DNA of 64,000 nt from Desulfovibrio subterraneus (GTDB taxonomy: Bacteria; Desulfobacterota; Desulfovibrionia; Desulfovibrionales; Desulfovibrionaceae), in NCBI RefSeq assembly GCF_013340285.1, contig NZ_BLVO01000013.1, forward strand, positions 1,445,689 to 1,509,688, in the 5' to 3' direction. The notes under the pieces are model-generated. The model ran no database searches. It saw nothing but the letters and a program-made list of their open reading frames with translations, and had not been told where the DNA came from. Below are positions 45,383 through 53,810 of the stretch, in pieces (position 1 is the stretch's first letter; each line of letters opens with the position of its first letter). The position numbers and the translations under genes are program-made.

Positions 45383-46036
45383 ATGCACATACTCTCTCAA
45401 CGTCTCAGACGATTCAGAAACATCGTGGCGGCAGAGGTGCTCAACCTCGCCTATACCGGAAAGGCCAATGTCGTCTCTTCCAACGCGCTGTTCATCCATA
45501 TCCCGCACAACGCCGGAGAGGCGATCTCCAGCGCCTTCGGCCTGTCGTCATCAGATCATTATACAGCACGGGAACTGAACTGGTGGATGGGCAAACGCTG
45601 TTACGAGCGCTTCTTTACCTTCTGCTTTGTCCGCAACCCGTATGACCGATTCCTCTCCCTGTACCGCAACGCACGCTCTCCCCGCGAAGAAAGCGAACAC
45701 AGCGCTGCCGACTATGAACTTCTGCGTAATGCCGACCTTGAAACATGCGCAGAGCTGCTCCTGCTGGGCAAATTGTCCAGGCAGTGGCACCCGCAGACAA
45801 GCTGGTTTCTCAATGACACGGGTGAGATCATTGTGGATTACATCGGGCGCTATGAAACGCTGAACGAAGACCTTGCCTTCGTATCGCAGCGCATATGCGG
45901 TGAATACCTGCTCATGCCGGACAGACACACCGCCGGAAACGACAAGGCCTACCGCAGAATACTCCCCGACAGCGTGACTGATGCGCTGAGCCGGTACTAT
46001 ATGCAGGATATGGCAATGCTCGGTTACACCTTCTGA
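45383..46036 (+). CDS. Sulfotransferase-family-2-like protein
   Basis: 217 aa. It resembles the sulfotransferase family: FIHIPHNAGEAI (about 38-49) in the place of the PAPS loop FIHIPKTGG, and FVRNPYDRFLSLYRN (82-96) as the 3'-phosphate motif. The usual Lys of the PAPS loop is His (42), and the GG is AG, so activity is uncertain. ATG at 45383 has AGGA 9 nt upstream. No carbohydrate genes lie nearby, and the gene follows an AT-rich region, so recent transfer is possible. Confidence 0.75.
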   Translation: MHILSQRLRRFRNIVAAEVLNLAYTGKANVVSSNALFIHIPHNAGEAISSAFGLSSSDHYTARELNWWMGKRCYERFFTFCFVRNPYDRFLSLYRNARSPREESEHSAADYELLRNADLETCAELLLLGKLSRQWHPQTSWFLNDTGEIIVDYIGRYETLNEDLAFVSQRICGEYLLMPDRHTAGNDKAYRRILPDSVTDALSRYYMQDMAMLGYTF

Positions 46037-46251
46037 GCCGCCGGACACATCAGGCGTCGCATCGGCAACGGACAAAGCGCGAAGCTGCGGAAACGTTGCC
46101 TTATTTCCACTCTGTCCCCATTGACAAAAGCGCTCTCTCGCGGAAAGGTAGCCCTCTACAAGACCATTCGGATGCCTCGTGCCTGCTTCACTGAATACGA
46201 TTCAGGCCGTGCCCGATTACGCAATACTTTCTTGAACCGAAGGGATGGACC

Positions 46252-47325
46252 ATGGAAATTTCTCTGAATCTGCTGCCGGAATCCGAACGTCGGCATTCCG
46301 TTCTCAAGGGCATGGACAGCCTGCCCTTTGGCAAGCTTCGCTGCGACCACATGCTTGTCATGGACTACGCCAACAAGGAATGGTCCAATCCGCGCATTGT
46401 TCCCTACGGTGACTTCAGCGTTCCCCCCGGAGCCATCGCACTGCACTACGGCCAGGCCATCTTTGAAGGCGCCAAGGCATTCCGCCATGAAGACGGCGAA
46501 ATCTACACCTTCCGCTTTGAAAAGAATGCCGAACGCCTGAACAGATCTGCCGACATCATGTGCATGCCCCACGTTCCCGTGGACATGCAGGTGCAGGGAC
46601 TCATGCGGCTTCTGGACATAGAGCGCGAATGGTGCCCCACCATTCCCGAATCTTCGCTCTACATCCGCCCCTTCCTGTTCGCCACCGAAGATGCTCTCGG
46701 CGTAAAGCCCAGCGACAAATTCACTTACTGCATCATGCTGTCGCCCAGCGGCCCCTACTACGCAGGCGGCTTCAACAAGACCGTTACCCTGCTGATCACC
46801 GAACAGTTCCACCGTGCCACCCCCGGCGGCACCGGCGCCGCCAAGGCGGCGGGCAACTATGCCGCATCGCTGCGCGCACAGCTGTTCGCACAGTCCAAGG
46901 GGGCCGCTCAGGTACTGTATCTTGATGCATCCAACACCTATCTTGAAGAAGTGGGCGCCATGAACCACTTCCACGTCATGCGCGACGGCAGCGTGGTCAT
47001 TCCCGAATTCACGGATACCATTCTGCAGTCCATCACGTCTGAATCGGTTCTGGAACTGCTGCCCAACGCCCGTCAGGAACGTGTGAAGCTCAGCGACTTC
47101 GTCGCCATGGTCAAGTCCGGCGAAATCACTGAAGCGGGCGGCTTCGGCACCGCAGCCGTTATCACCCCCGTGGGCAAGTACATCACCGACGAAGGCGACT
47201 CCTTCACAGTGGGCGACGGCTCCATCGGTCCCGTTACCCGCAAGCTGTACGAAACCTACACCGGCATCCAGAAGGGCGCCCTGCCCGACACCAAGGGCTG
47301 GCTCACGAAGGTTCCGCACTTCTAG
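46252..47325 (+). CDS. ilvE: Branched-chain amino acid aminotransferase
   Basis: PLP enzyme for the last step of Leu, Ile and Val synthesis. 357 aa, the longer type of class IV aminotransferase. Seen: GAKAFRHEDGEIYTFRFEKNAERLNRSA, the segment TGAAKAAGNYAASL holding the PLP-binding lysine, LDASNTYLEEVGAMN and the GGFGTAAVITPVG loop. AAGGGATGG precedes the ATG. No ilv genes adjoin. A terminator carrying the dispersed element follows. Confidence 0.95.
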   Translation: MEISLNLLPESERRHSVLKGMDSLPFGKLRCDHMLVMDYANKEWSNPRIVPYGDFSVPPGAIALHYGQAIFEGAKAFRHEDGEIYTFRFEKNAERLNRSADIMCMPHVPVDMQVQGLMRLLDIEREWCPTIPESSLYIRPFLFATEDALGVKPSDKFTYCIMLSPSGPYYAGGFNKTVTLLITEQFHRATPGGTGAAKAAGNYAASLRAQLFAQSKGAAQVLYLDASNTYLEEVGAMNHFHVMRDGSVVIPEFTDTILQSITSESVLELLPNARQERVKLSDFVAMVKSGEITEAGGFGTAAVITPVGKYITDEGDSFTVGDGSIGPVTRKLYETYTGIQKGALPDTKGWLTKVPHF

Positions 47326-47352
47326 ACCTCAAGGCCAGACGATTAGAACACG

Positions 47353-47382
47353 AAAGCCCCGCATTGCTGCGGGGCTTTTCTG
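47353..47382. terminator. Terminator of ilvE, first of two identical copies
   Basis: AAGCCCCGCA-TTGC-TGCGGGGCTT hairpin with a T-run; 30 bp repeated exactly at 47534-47563. Confidence 0.92.
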
Positions 47383-47533
47383 CTGACAACGTCATTTCTG
47401 GTATTTTTCGGCTCCGCCGGGCAGGAACCTAACGTTCCTGCACCTCGTATATGCGATGAAAATCCGTTTTGGATCTCGATCCCGGCTTACCGGGAATACG
47501 GTTTTACTGAAAACGAAGGTTTGGCGTTAACCT
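47381..47533. mobile_element. Dispersed 150-bp element, copy A
   Basis: About 153 bp, nearly identical to 50493-50647. It holds hairpins GCAGGAAC/GTTCCTGC and CCCGG-CTTA-CCGGG and a TTTT-ACTG-AAAA stem. It carries no ORF. It is bracketed by two identical copies of the ilvE terminator, as if inserted into it. Confidence 0.78.
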
Positions 47534-47563
47534 AAAGCCCCGCATTGCTGCGGGGCTTTTCTG
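47534..47563. terminator. Duplicate of the ilvE terminator
   Basis: Perfect 30-bp copy of 47353-47382, on the far side of the element. It would now serve the convergent HD-domain gene on the minus strand. Confidence 0.92.
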
Positions 47564-47599
47564 TTTCATGCGAGGCGTCCGTGCTCTCTATGGCAGGAT

Positions 47600-47665
47600 T
47601 GGCAAAGCTGGCCGGACGGGGCTGGCGGATTCGGCCCATTCAGCAGAACATTCAGCAGCGGGCGC
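47600..47665. repeat. Short repeat tract before the HD-domain gene
   Basis: Words CTGGCCGGACGGGG, CTGGCGGATTCGG and two copies of CATTCAGCAG (47637 and 47649) occur without coding potential. It is similar in style to the other intergenic tracts, but weaker. Confidence 0.4.
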
Positions 47666-47670
47666 ACCGG

Positions 47671-48294
47671 CTATTTCTTGCCGTTCTTGCGCTCCCACCA
47701 GCTGCGGTCCGGTCCTATGAACCACCAGTCGGTATGATCCGTCTCCGAAATGGTCTGAGCCAGCGCATTCCCCTGCGGGGTGCGCAGACGCTGCAGGGCA
47801 GATTCCATCCACTTTCCCGCATACTTGTTGCCCAGATCAAGCTCCTGCTTCAGGTTCAGGATAAGGTCTATCTGGTCGGCATCATGAGCAAGCTGTGCCT
47901 CAACGGAACGGGATTCTTCCAGCTCGTCCCACAGTCCGAGAACCGTATCTTCAAGACCGGTTCCTTCCGTGGCGTGCTCCATGGCGGCGCGGGGCTTGGT
48001 GGTATTGTAAATGCGGTTCACGTAGTTGAAGTCGCCGATACGGGCCTCATGAAAATCGTGAAAGAGGCACATCATGGCTGTATGCTCGGCATCAACACCC
48101 GCTTCCCTTGCCAGCACCCAGCCTATGACCGCTGTGCGGAAGGAGTGCTCTGCCACATTTTCATTGCCCGTTCCAAGAAACTGGTACCCGCTCCTCGGCG
48201 TCTTGCGCAGCATACCCGCCTCGAACAAGAAATCAGCCAGACGTGTGAGCCGGTCTCTGCCCTGCAGGTTCTGTTGCGGATTGCATGCTGTCAT
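47671..48294 (-). CDS. HD-domain phosphohydrolase (YfbR/HDDC2-like)
   Basis: 207 aa. HD-domain metal ligands are visible in VAEHSFRTAV, CLFHDFHEARIGD and HDADQIDLI. The layout is that of 5'-deoxynucleotidases of the YfbR and HDDC2 groups, which dephosphorylate deoxynucleoside monophosphates. CAGGAG lies 6 nt before the ATG at 48294; the ATG at 48300 abuts it directly. Convergent with ilvE. Confidence 0.85.
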   Translation of the reverse strand: MTACNPQQNLQGRDRLTRLADFLFEAGMLRKTPRSGYQFLGTGNENVAEHSFRTAVIGWVLAREAGVDAEHTAMMCLFHDFHEARIGDFNYVNRIYNTTKPRAAMEHATEGTGLEDTVLGLWDELEESRSVEAQLAHDADQIDLILNLKQELDLGNKYAGKWMESALQRLRTPQGNALAQTISETDHTDWWFIGPDRSWWERKNGKK

Positions 48295-48449
48295 TGTCAT
48301 CTCCTGTATCTGTCGCCCGAGCGGGGCGGAATGAAGCCCTTGGCTTACCCCCTTTTCCCTCCCCTGTATAGTCGCCCTGTTTCTCTGGACGGCTCACCAG
48401 CACAGCCGGAATCCTGTTCAACTCCAGTTAAAATATTGCGAAGGGAAGC

Positions 48450-48493
48450 TTGACAGCAGTACGCCATAGCCATATTGCTATATGGCAATATGG
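48450..48493 (+). promoter_or_regulatory. arsR promoter with palindromic operator
   Basis: TTGACA (48450-48455) is 17 nt before TATTGC, which lies within the palindrome CCATATTG-CTATATGG-CAATATGG (48470-48493). An extra half site AATATTGC occurs at 48432-48439. A dyad over the -10 of an ArsR-headed operon is the normal autorepression layout. Confidence 0.75.
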
Positions 48494-48502
48494 AGATACG
48501 AC

Positions 48503-48889
48503 ATGACAGAACTGGATATTTTCACCCGAGTGTCCAAGGCCATTTCCGATCCCGGTAGAATCAAGATTCTGAAAATGCTCGAAGTCCGTGAGATGTGCGC
48601 CTGCGAGATCGTTGCAGCGTTGAATCTGGCGCAGCCCACGGTTTCCAAGCATCTCAAACAACTCACGGAAGCAGGCCTGATAACCGCCCGAAGGGAAGGT
48701 TCATGGATGCACTTCCGACTGGCAGAAGACACGGTCGCGGCAGACAGCGCCGAAAACAGCCCGGCCGCCATACGTGCATCCGTTCTGGGCATTCTGAGGA
48801 CGCATCTGAATAACGATCCCGCCATACGCGTCCTGCGTCTGCAACTGCCTGAACTGTCACCCGAAAAATTGCAATGCAGCAAGGGGTAA
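48503..48889 (+). CDS. arsR: ArsR-family metalloregulator
   Basis: 128-aa winged-helix repressor. Start at 48503 with GGAG 8 nt upstream. C32-A-C34 in REMCACEIVAALN is at the same position as the As(III)-binding pair in the E. coli ArsR recognition helix region, and the DNA-binding helix NLAQPTVSKHLKQL follows. Likely senses As(III), Sb(III) or a similar thiophilic ion and represses itself and the two genes downstream. Confidence 0.9.
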   Translation: MTELDIFTRVSKAISDPGRIKILKMLEVREMCACEIVAALNLAQPTVSKHLKQLTEAGLITARREGSWMHFRLAEDTVAADSAENSPAAIRASVLGILRTHLNNDPAIRVLRLQLPELSPEKLQCSKG

Positions 48890-48892
48890 GTC

Positions 48893-50188
48893 ATGGATAA
48901 ACCGGAATCATTCCCGCAGGGCTGCGGTTGCGGCAAGGGTGCTGCACCACGCCCTGCCGACGGTCATTTTGCACAGGCCGTTTTCGGCCAGCCTGTTCCC
49001 CCGGCCCAACCGGCACCATCCGGACAACCGGCGCCATCGGCCCAACCTGCTCCCTCGGGCAAATTCGCGGCCTCGGCATTCGGTGCTCCGCAAACAGATC
49101 AGGGATCGACCAGCCCCCTTGCGGGCGGTTGCGCCTGTCAGCGCACCACCGCTCCCACCAGCGTACAGCGTGGAAAGGCTGTGTATCTGCTCACAGGCAC
49201 AACGCTTCTGCTGCTGTGGTTTGCGCTCTACCAGCAGCTCGCGCCCATGGCACGAGCTGCAACGGACATGATTCCCGGCCTTGAACAAGGCAGCCACTGG
49301 TATGAGGCCATTGCCTTTTTCCTGTATGATACGCCCAAGGTGCTCATGCTGCTCATGCTTGTCGTATTCGGCATCGGCATGCTCAGAACATGGGTCACGC
49401 CCCAGCGCACCAGAAAACTGCTGGCCGGAGACCGGGAGTCCGCAGGCAATGTGCTTGCCGCCCTGCTCGGCGTTGTCACCCCCTTCTGCTCCTGCTCCGC
49501 CGTCCCGCTGTTTCTGGGCTTTGTAGCTGCGGGAGTGCCGCTCGGCGTCACCTTCTCCTTTCTCGTCTCCGCCCCCATGGTCAACGAAATAGCGCTGGTG
49601 CTGCTCTACGGCCTTTTCGGCTTCAAGGTTGCCGCCATCTATTTTGCCACGGGTGTCGGCATTGCCATCGTGGCCGGATGGATTCTGGGTCGCATGAAAC
49701 TCGACAACTGGCTGGAGCCATGGGTGCTTCAGGTACGGAACGATGCGGAAGAAAAAGCCCCCCTCTACCGCGACTGGCGTGACAGAATCGACTTTGGCCT
49801 CAACTCCGTAAAGGACATTGTCGGCAAGACGTGGAAGTACATCATTCTGGGTATCGCAGCCGGTGCGGGCATACATGGTTTCGTCCCGCAGGGATTCATG
49901 GCGGGCATCATGGGAGCCGAAGCATGGTGGAGCGTTCCCGCCGCTGTTCTGGTCGGCATTCCCCTCTACGCCAACGCCGCTGGCATCATTCCCATAGTCT
50001 CTGCCCTGCTGGGCAAGGGTGCCGCCCTCGGCACTGTTCTGGCCTTCATGATGTCAGTGATTGCTCTCAGTTTTCCTGAAATGGTAATCCTCAGAAAGGT
50101 GCTTACCAAAAAGCTCATCGCCGTGTTTGCCGCAACGGTCGGCACCGGAATACTGGTGGTAGGTTACCTGTTCAACGCCATACTCTAA
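48893..50188 (+). CDS. PF03773-type permease (ArsP/SO_0444-like) with Cys and Pro-rich N-terminus
   Basis: 431-aa membrane permease. The N-terminal 95 residues are cytoplasmic and odd: CGCGKG, then three QPAPSG/A hexapeptides (coded by 18-bp repeats), then GGCACQ, so two Cys pairs flank a flexible Pro-Ala linker. The membrane part has about eight helices with the family motif TPFCSCSAVPLF and PLYANAAGI. Relatives export organoarsenicals, Cu or Zn; substrate here is open. It starts 3 nt after arsR with AAGGGG upstream. Confidence 0.85.
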   Translation: MDKPESFPQGCGCGKGAAPRPADGHFAQAVFGQPVPPAQPAPSGQPAPSAQPAPSGKFAASAFGAPQTDQGSTSPLAGGCACQRTTAPTSVQRGKAVYLLTGTTLLLLWFALYQQLAPMARAATDMIPGLEQGSHWYEAIAFFLYDTPKVLMLLMLVVFGIGMLRTWVTPQRTRKLLAGDRESAGNVLAALLGVVTPFCSCSAVPLFLGFVAAGVPLGVTFSFLVSAPMVNEIALVLLYGLFGFKVAAIYFATGVGIAIVAGWILGRMKLDNWLEPWVLQVRNDAEEKAPLYRDWRDRIDFGLNSVKDIVGKTWKYIILGIAAGAGIHGFVPQGFMAGIMGAEAWWSVPAAVLVGIPLYANAAGIIPIVSALLGKGAALGTVLAFMMSVIALSFPEMVILRKVLTKKLIAVFAATVGTGILVVGYLFNAIL

Positions 50189-50202
50189 CTTGGGGAAAAC
50201 AC

Positions 50203-50448
50203 ATGGACACCTGCACGGAAGACATTCTGCAAGCTGAAGATGATGCGACAGTATGTTACTGCAATCAGGTGACCAAGAAGGAAGTGATAGCCCTCATCCG
50301 GCAAGGCAATTCCGACCTTGCCGTGCTCAAAAGACTCATGGGGGCCGACGGCAGCCGCTGCCCCGAACTTTCTCCCCGTGGCCGGTGCTGCACACCGGAA
50401 ATAGTCCGCCTGCTGCGCCATGAAAAAGGCATGCTCCCCATGGCATAA
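50203..50448 (+). CDS. Bfd-like [2Fe-2S] protein
   Basis: 81 aa, BFD-type small iron-sulfur domain: C18-Y-C20, C53 and C62-C63, preceding a helical end. It lies 14 nt after the permease gene, so it is third in the arsR operon. Such domains pass electrons or bind a metal; a role in reduction of the exported ion is possible. ATG with GGGG upstream. Ends at an element-carrying terminator. Confidence 0.75.
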   Translation: MDTCTEDILQAEDDATVCYCNQVTKKEVIALIRQGNSDLAVLKRLMGADGSRCPELSPRGRCCTPEIVRLLRHEKGMLPMA

Positions 50449-50461
50449 CTGACAGAACAAA

Positions 50462-50487
50462 GAAGGCCCCGCAAACGCGGGGCCTTT
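50462..50487. terminator. Terminator of the arsR operon, first copy
   Basis: AAGGCCCCGC-AAA-CGCGGGGCCTTT type hairpin (loop AAA). The same 26 bp recur at 50649-50674. Confidence 0.9.
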
Positions 50488-50492
50488 CAGAC

Positions 50493-50647
50493 TGCTGACA
50501 AAGTCATTTCTGGTATTTTTTGGCTCCGCCGGGCAGGAACCTAACGTTCCTGCACCTCGTATAAGCGATGTAAATCCGTTTTTTGGACTTCAGCTCCGGC
50601 TTAACGGGAATACGGTTTTACTGAAAACGAAGGTTTGTCATTAACCT
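50493..50647. mobile_element. Dispersed 150-bp element, copy B
   Basis: About 155 bp matching 47381-47533 throughout, with GGCAGGAACCTAACGTTCCT in both and about a dozen scattered differences. Both copies have the same orientation relative to the upstream gene. Confidence 0.78.
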
Positions 50648-50648
50648 G

Positions 50649-50675
50649 GAAGGCCCCGCAAACGCGGGGCCTTTT
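50649..50675. terminator. Duplicate of the arsR-operon terminator
   Basis: Second copy of the 26-bp terminator hairpin, on the far side of copy B. It now serves the convergent DUF2238 gene. Confidence 0.9.
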
Positions 50676-50699
50676 CATGTACGTTGTCATATTGACTTG

Positions 50700-51308
50700 C
50701 TAGCGGCTTCCCCACCGCTTGCCGAATACCCAGAACAGAATCAGCGTGACCACGGCGCCAAGCGTATCGGCCAGCATGTCCTTCTGGGCATCCCAGATAT
50801 CGCCCTGACTGCCAAGAAATTCAATTCCGGCCTCGCCACCTTCGGCCACGGCGTACCACCATTCGATAATCTCATACCCTGCCGCAATGGACATGATGAA
50901 AAAAAGTCCGAAGAAGGTGGTGACAATGGGCCCGGCCAGTTTGCGGCGGATGAACAGTTCTGCCATGGGGTATGCGTAGAATCCTACGGAGAAGTGACCG
51001 ATGCGGTCAAAGTGATTGCGCTGCGAACCCAGCAGTTCAGAAATCCATCCGAACGGCACGTTGGCAAAGGTGAAATGGCCCCCGATGGTATGCCAGAACA
51101 GCCACACAGCCATAAGGCCGTATGCCACGTTGGAAAACCGGAACCACCTGTAGGTGGCAACGAGCAGAAGAAAGACAAAGGCCACGGGAATGACCTCGGC
51201 TATCCACACTGCGCGGGAAACCGGATTGATGGCAAGAAGCCCGAAAAACACGGTGAATACCGCGGCAAGAACCAGAGGGAAATTATCTGCTGTAACTTTA
51301 AAACGCAT
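50700..51308 (-). CDS. DUF2238 (YjdF-like) membrane protein
   Basis: 202-aa membrane protein with about six helices, DUF2238/YjdF family. Seen: HTIGGHFTFANVPFG, NHFDRIGHFSVGFYAYP, AAGYEIIEWWYA and DIWDAQKDMLADTLGA, the conserved polar blocks. Function unknown for the family. ATG with AGGT upstream. Single gene. Confidence 0.85.
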   Translation of the reverse strand: MRFKVTADNFPLVLAAVFTVFFGLLAINPVSRAVWIAEVIPVAFVFLLLVATYRWFRFSNVAYGLMAVWLFWHTIGGHFTFANVPFGWISELLGSQRNHFDRIGHFSVGFYAYPMAELFIRRKLAGPIVTTFFGLFFIMSIAAGYEIIEWWYAVAEGGEAGIEFLGSQGDIWDAQKDMLADTLGAVVTLILFWVFGKRWGSR

Positions 51309-51420
51309 AAGTACCTGCCTGCATGGAGTAGTATATATGTGCCACTGTGCATCAGCATGAAGGTAAAGTAAACAACGTCAGCGGTAAGCCATGCCCGCCT
51401 GAGGAACACCAAAAGGAGCA

Positions 51421-51453
51421 CCCAAAAAAGAAGGGCCGCCTTGCGGCGGCCCT
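51421..51453 (-). terminator. Terminator of flagellin gene
   Basis: AGGGCCGCC-TTGC-GGCGGCCCT stem; on the minus strand TTCTTTTTTGGG follows. Confidence 0.9.
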
Positions 51454-51494
51454 GAATCACGGAGTCTGAACTCCCACCCCCCATGTGGTGGTCG

Positions 51495-52388
51495 TTAGCC
51501 ACCGAGGAGCTGCATGGCCATTCTGGGCAGGCTGTTTGCCTGAGACAGCATGGCTACTGCGGCCTGGGTGAGAATCTGCTGGCGGACGAATTCCGTCATT
51601 TCGGACGATACGTCAACGTCGGAGATTCGGGATTCTGCAGCCTGCAGGTTTTCGGACTGAATCTGCAGGTTGGAAATGGTGTTTTCCAGACGGTTCTGCA
51701 GAGCACCGAGGTTGGCGCGGATCTTGTCCTTGGAAATAATCGCGTTTTCGATACCTACCAGAGCCTGCTGAGCGGCAGACTGGGTGGAAATGGTGTAACC
51801 CTGATTGGTAGCGGAAGCCTGGTTGCCAAGGCCGAGAGCAGACGCGGTAGCGGTACCGATCTTGATGTAGTAGTAGTCTTCCGCGCTGTCATTCTTAGTA
51901 CCGAAGTGGATCTTCATCTTGCCGGTAGACTGCATAGCAGAACCGCTGTGGGTGTCGCTGGACAGGTTACCGTTGAGCAGATGGATGCCGTTGAAGTCGG
52001 TGGCGTTTGCGATACGGGTAATTTCCGAAGCCATTGCCTGATATTCGGAGTCGATGATCAGACGCTGCTCAGAGGTGTACGTACCGGTTGCGGCCTGTTC
52101 TGCCAGTTCCTTCATGCGGATGAGCTTTTCGTCGATAACGGAAAGCGCGCCGTCCGCGGTCTGAATCAGCGAAATGGCGTCGTTAGCGTTACGAACGCCC
52201 TGGTTCAGTGCGGAGATATCGGAACGCATAAGTTCGCGAATCGCCAGACCGGCTGCGTCATCAGAAGCAGTGCCCACACGCAGACCCGAAGAAAGGCGGC
52301 GTACGGAGGTTGAAAGGTTGCCAAATGAAGTGCCCAGGTTACGGGCAGCGTTCTGCGCCATCATGTTGTGATTTATGACCAGAGACAT
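51495..52388 (-). CDS. fliC: Flagellin
   Basis: 297-aa filament protein. Conserved N-terminal D0/D1 (MSLVINHNMMAQNAARNLG, LSSGLRVGTASDDAAGLAI) and C-terminal D1/D0 (LENTISNLQIQSENLQAAESRISDVDVSSEM...MLSQANSLPRMAMQLL). The variable middle is short (about 145-200), so the surface domain is small. GGGAGG upstream. It is monocistronic here; with cheV it shows a motile cell. Confidence 0.97.
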   Translation of the reverse strand: MSLVINHNMMAQNAARNLGTSFGNLSTSVRRLSSGLRVGTASDDAAGLAIRELMRSDISALNQGVRNANDAISLIQTADGALSVIDEKLIRMKELAEQAATGTYTSEQRLIIDSEYQAMASEITRIANATDFNGIHLLNGNLSSDTHSGSAMQSTGKMKIHFGTKNDSAEDYYYIKIGTATASALGLGNQASATNQGYTISTQSAAQQALVGIENAIISKDKIRANLGALQNRLENTISNLQIQSENLQAAESRISDVDVSSEMTEFVRQQILTQAAVAMLSQANSLPRMAMQLLGG

Positions 52389-52782
52389 AATATTCCTCCC
52401 TGAATATTTGTGTCACCAAGGCGGTAGCCCTTTGCTCGGCCGCATCCATGCAGCCTTGTCCGCCAATGCTTGCAGTACTGATCGACCCAGCTTCACACTT
52501 CTTAAGGGTTGTTAAGAAAAAAACTTCATAACCCCAGAGTGCGTTTCAAAAAGGGGGCAACACGACACGAAACAGGCACGCGGACTCACTCGGCAAGACG
52601 TATCCATCAAATATCATGTATGAAAAACGATATAAAAACTGAAATATGCGCGACTCGGACACTCCAGTTTTTCCTCGTCATTTCTTGCCCTGCCGCCCTC
52701 AATCATATACAAATCCAGCCCTGCACAGCACAATTGTCTTTGGTGAACCGGATTCCCACATGACCAATAAGAAGGAATGACC
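52389..52782. other. Intergenic region between divergent fliC and panB
   Basis: About 390 bp without a gene. A 7-bp hairpin TTCTTAA/TTAAGAA (52499-52518) lies about 110 nt upstream of fliC. No complete sigma-28 or sigma-54 promoter could be called. Confidence 0.45.
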
Positions 52783-53634
52783 ATGAGCACGCATTCGCAA
52801 AACGCCCCCTCCGTTACCTCTCTTACAATCAGGGCTGCCAAGGGGAAGCGCAAACTCACCATGCTCACCGCATATGATTACTCCTCCGCCACGTTGGTGG
52901 ACGAATGCGGCATTGATATGATTCTTGTGGGTGATTCGCTGGGAATGGTCATGCTGGGGCGCGACGACACCATCAGCGTTACCATGGATGAAATGATCCA
53001 CCATTGCCGCGCGGTGACACGCGGAGCAAAGCAGGCGCTGGTTATCGCCGACATGCCGTTCATGAGCTATGAACCCGGGGTAGAAACGGCCATGAAGAAC
53101 GCCGCACGGCTGTTTCAGGAAGGCAACGCCCGTGCCGTGAAGCTTGAAGGCGGCCACGATGTGGTGCCCCAGATAGCCGCTCTGGTGAAAGCGGGCATCC
53201 CCGTTGTCGGCCATATCGGGCTCACTCCCCAACGGGTGGCCACCCTCGGCGGATTCAAGGTGCAGGGCAAAACTGCCGATGCAGCCCTCAAGCTCATAGA
53301 GGAAGCAAAGGCCCTTGAAGCGGCGGGCGCTTTCTGCATCGTGCTGGAAGCCATTCCAGCAACCATTGCCAAGCGCATCACGGAATCGGTGGGCGTTCCC
53401 ACCATCGGCATTGGTGCCGGCAAGGACTGCGACGGACAGGTGCTTGTGTTCCACGACCTGCTGGGACTCTTCGACCGGTTCGTTCCCAAGTTCGTGAAGC
53501 AGTATGCCAACCTGGGGGAGATCGCCTCCAAAGCTATCGGCGACTACAAGGCTGAAGTGGAATCCGGTGCTTTTCCGGGGCAGGAACATGGCTTTGCCAT
53601 GCCCAGAAATGAAGAAGACAAGCTGGAAGGCTGA
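52783..53634 (+). CDS. panB: 3-methyl-2-oxobutanoate hydroxymethyltransferase
   Basis: First enzyme of pantothenate synthesis; adds a hydroxymethyl group from methylene-THF. 283 aa. Seen: LTMLTAYDYSSA, ILVGDSLGMVMLG, GHIGLTPQ, IGIGAGKDCDGQVLVFHDLLG. AAGGA lies 6 nt before the ATG at 52783, so that start is preferred to 52777. panC is 1.1 kb downstream, with a minus-strand gene between. Confidence 0.96.
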   Translation: MSTHSQNAPSVTSLTIRAAKGKRKLTMLTAYDYSSATLVDECGIDMILVGDSLGMVMLGRDDTISVTMDEMIHHCRAVTRGAKQALVIADMPFMSYEPGVETAMKNAARLFQEGNARAVKLEGGHDVVPQIAALVKAGIPVVGHIGLTPQRVATLGGFKVQGKTADAALKLIEEAKALEAAGAFCIVLEAIPATIAKRITESVGVPTIGIGAGKDCDGQVLVFHDLLGLFDRFVPKFVKQYANLGEIASKAIGDYKAEVESGAFPGQEHGFAMPRNEEDKLEG

Positions 53635-53810
53635 TATCATCCGCTGACTGCTGAAACGGCATGGCAAACAGGGTCATGGCCTGCAGGATCATGACCGGCT
53701 GCGGCATACCTGTCAGAGCGTACCGGCACCTGCACACACAGCGGAGACAAGGCGGACTGCCTGTATACCGCCTCCATACGGTGTGGCCGGATACCCCTGA
53801 AGTCGCCGGA

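Noticed and set aside
46156-47319. 387-aa minus-strand ORF opposite ilvE
   Set aside because: Shadow frame; ilvE motifs are clear.
52389-52600. Sigma-54 promoter upstream of fliC
   Set aside because: TGGCGG...CTGC on the minus strand has 13 instead of 12 bases between GG and GC.
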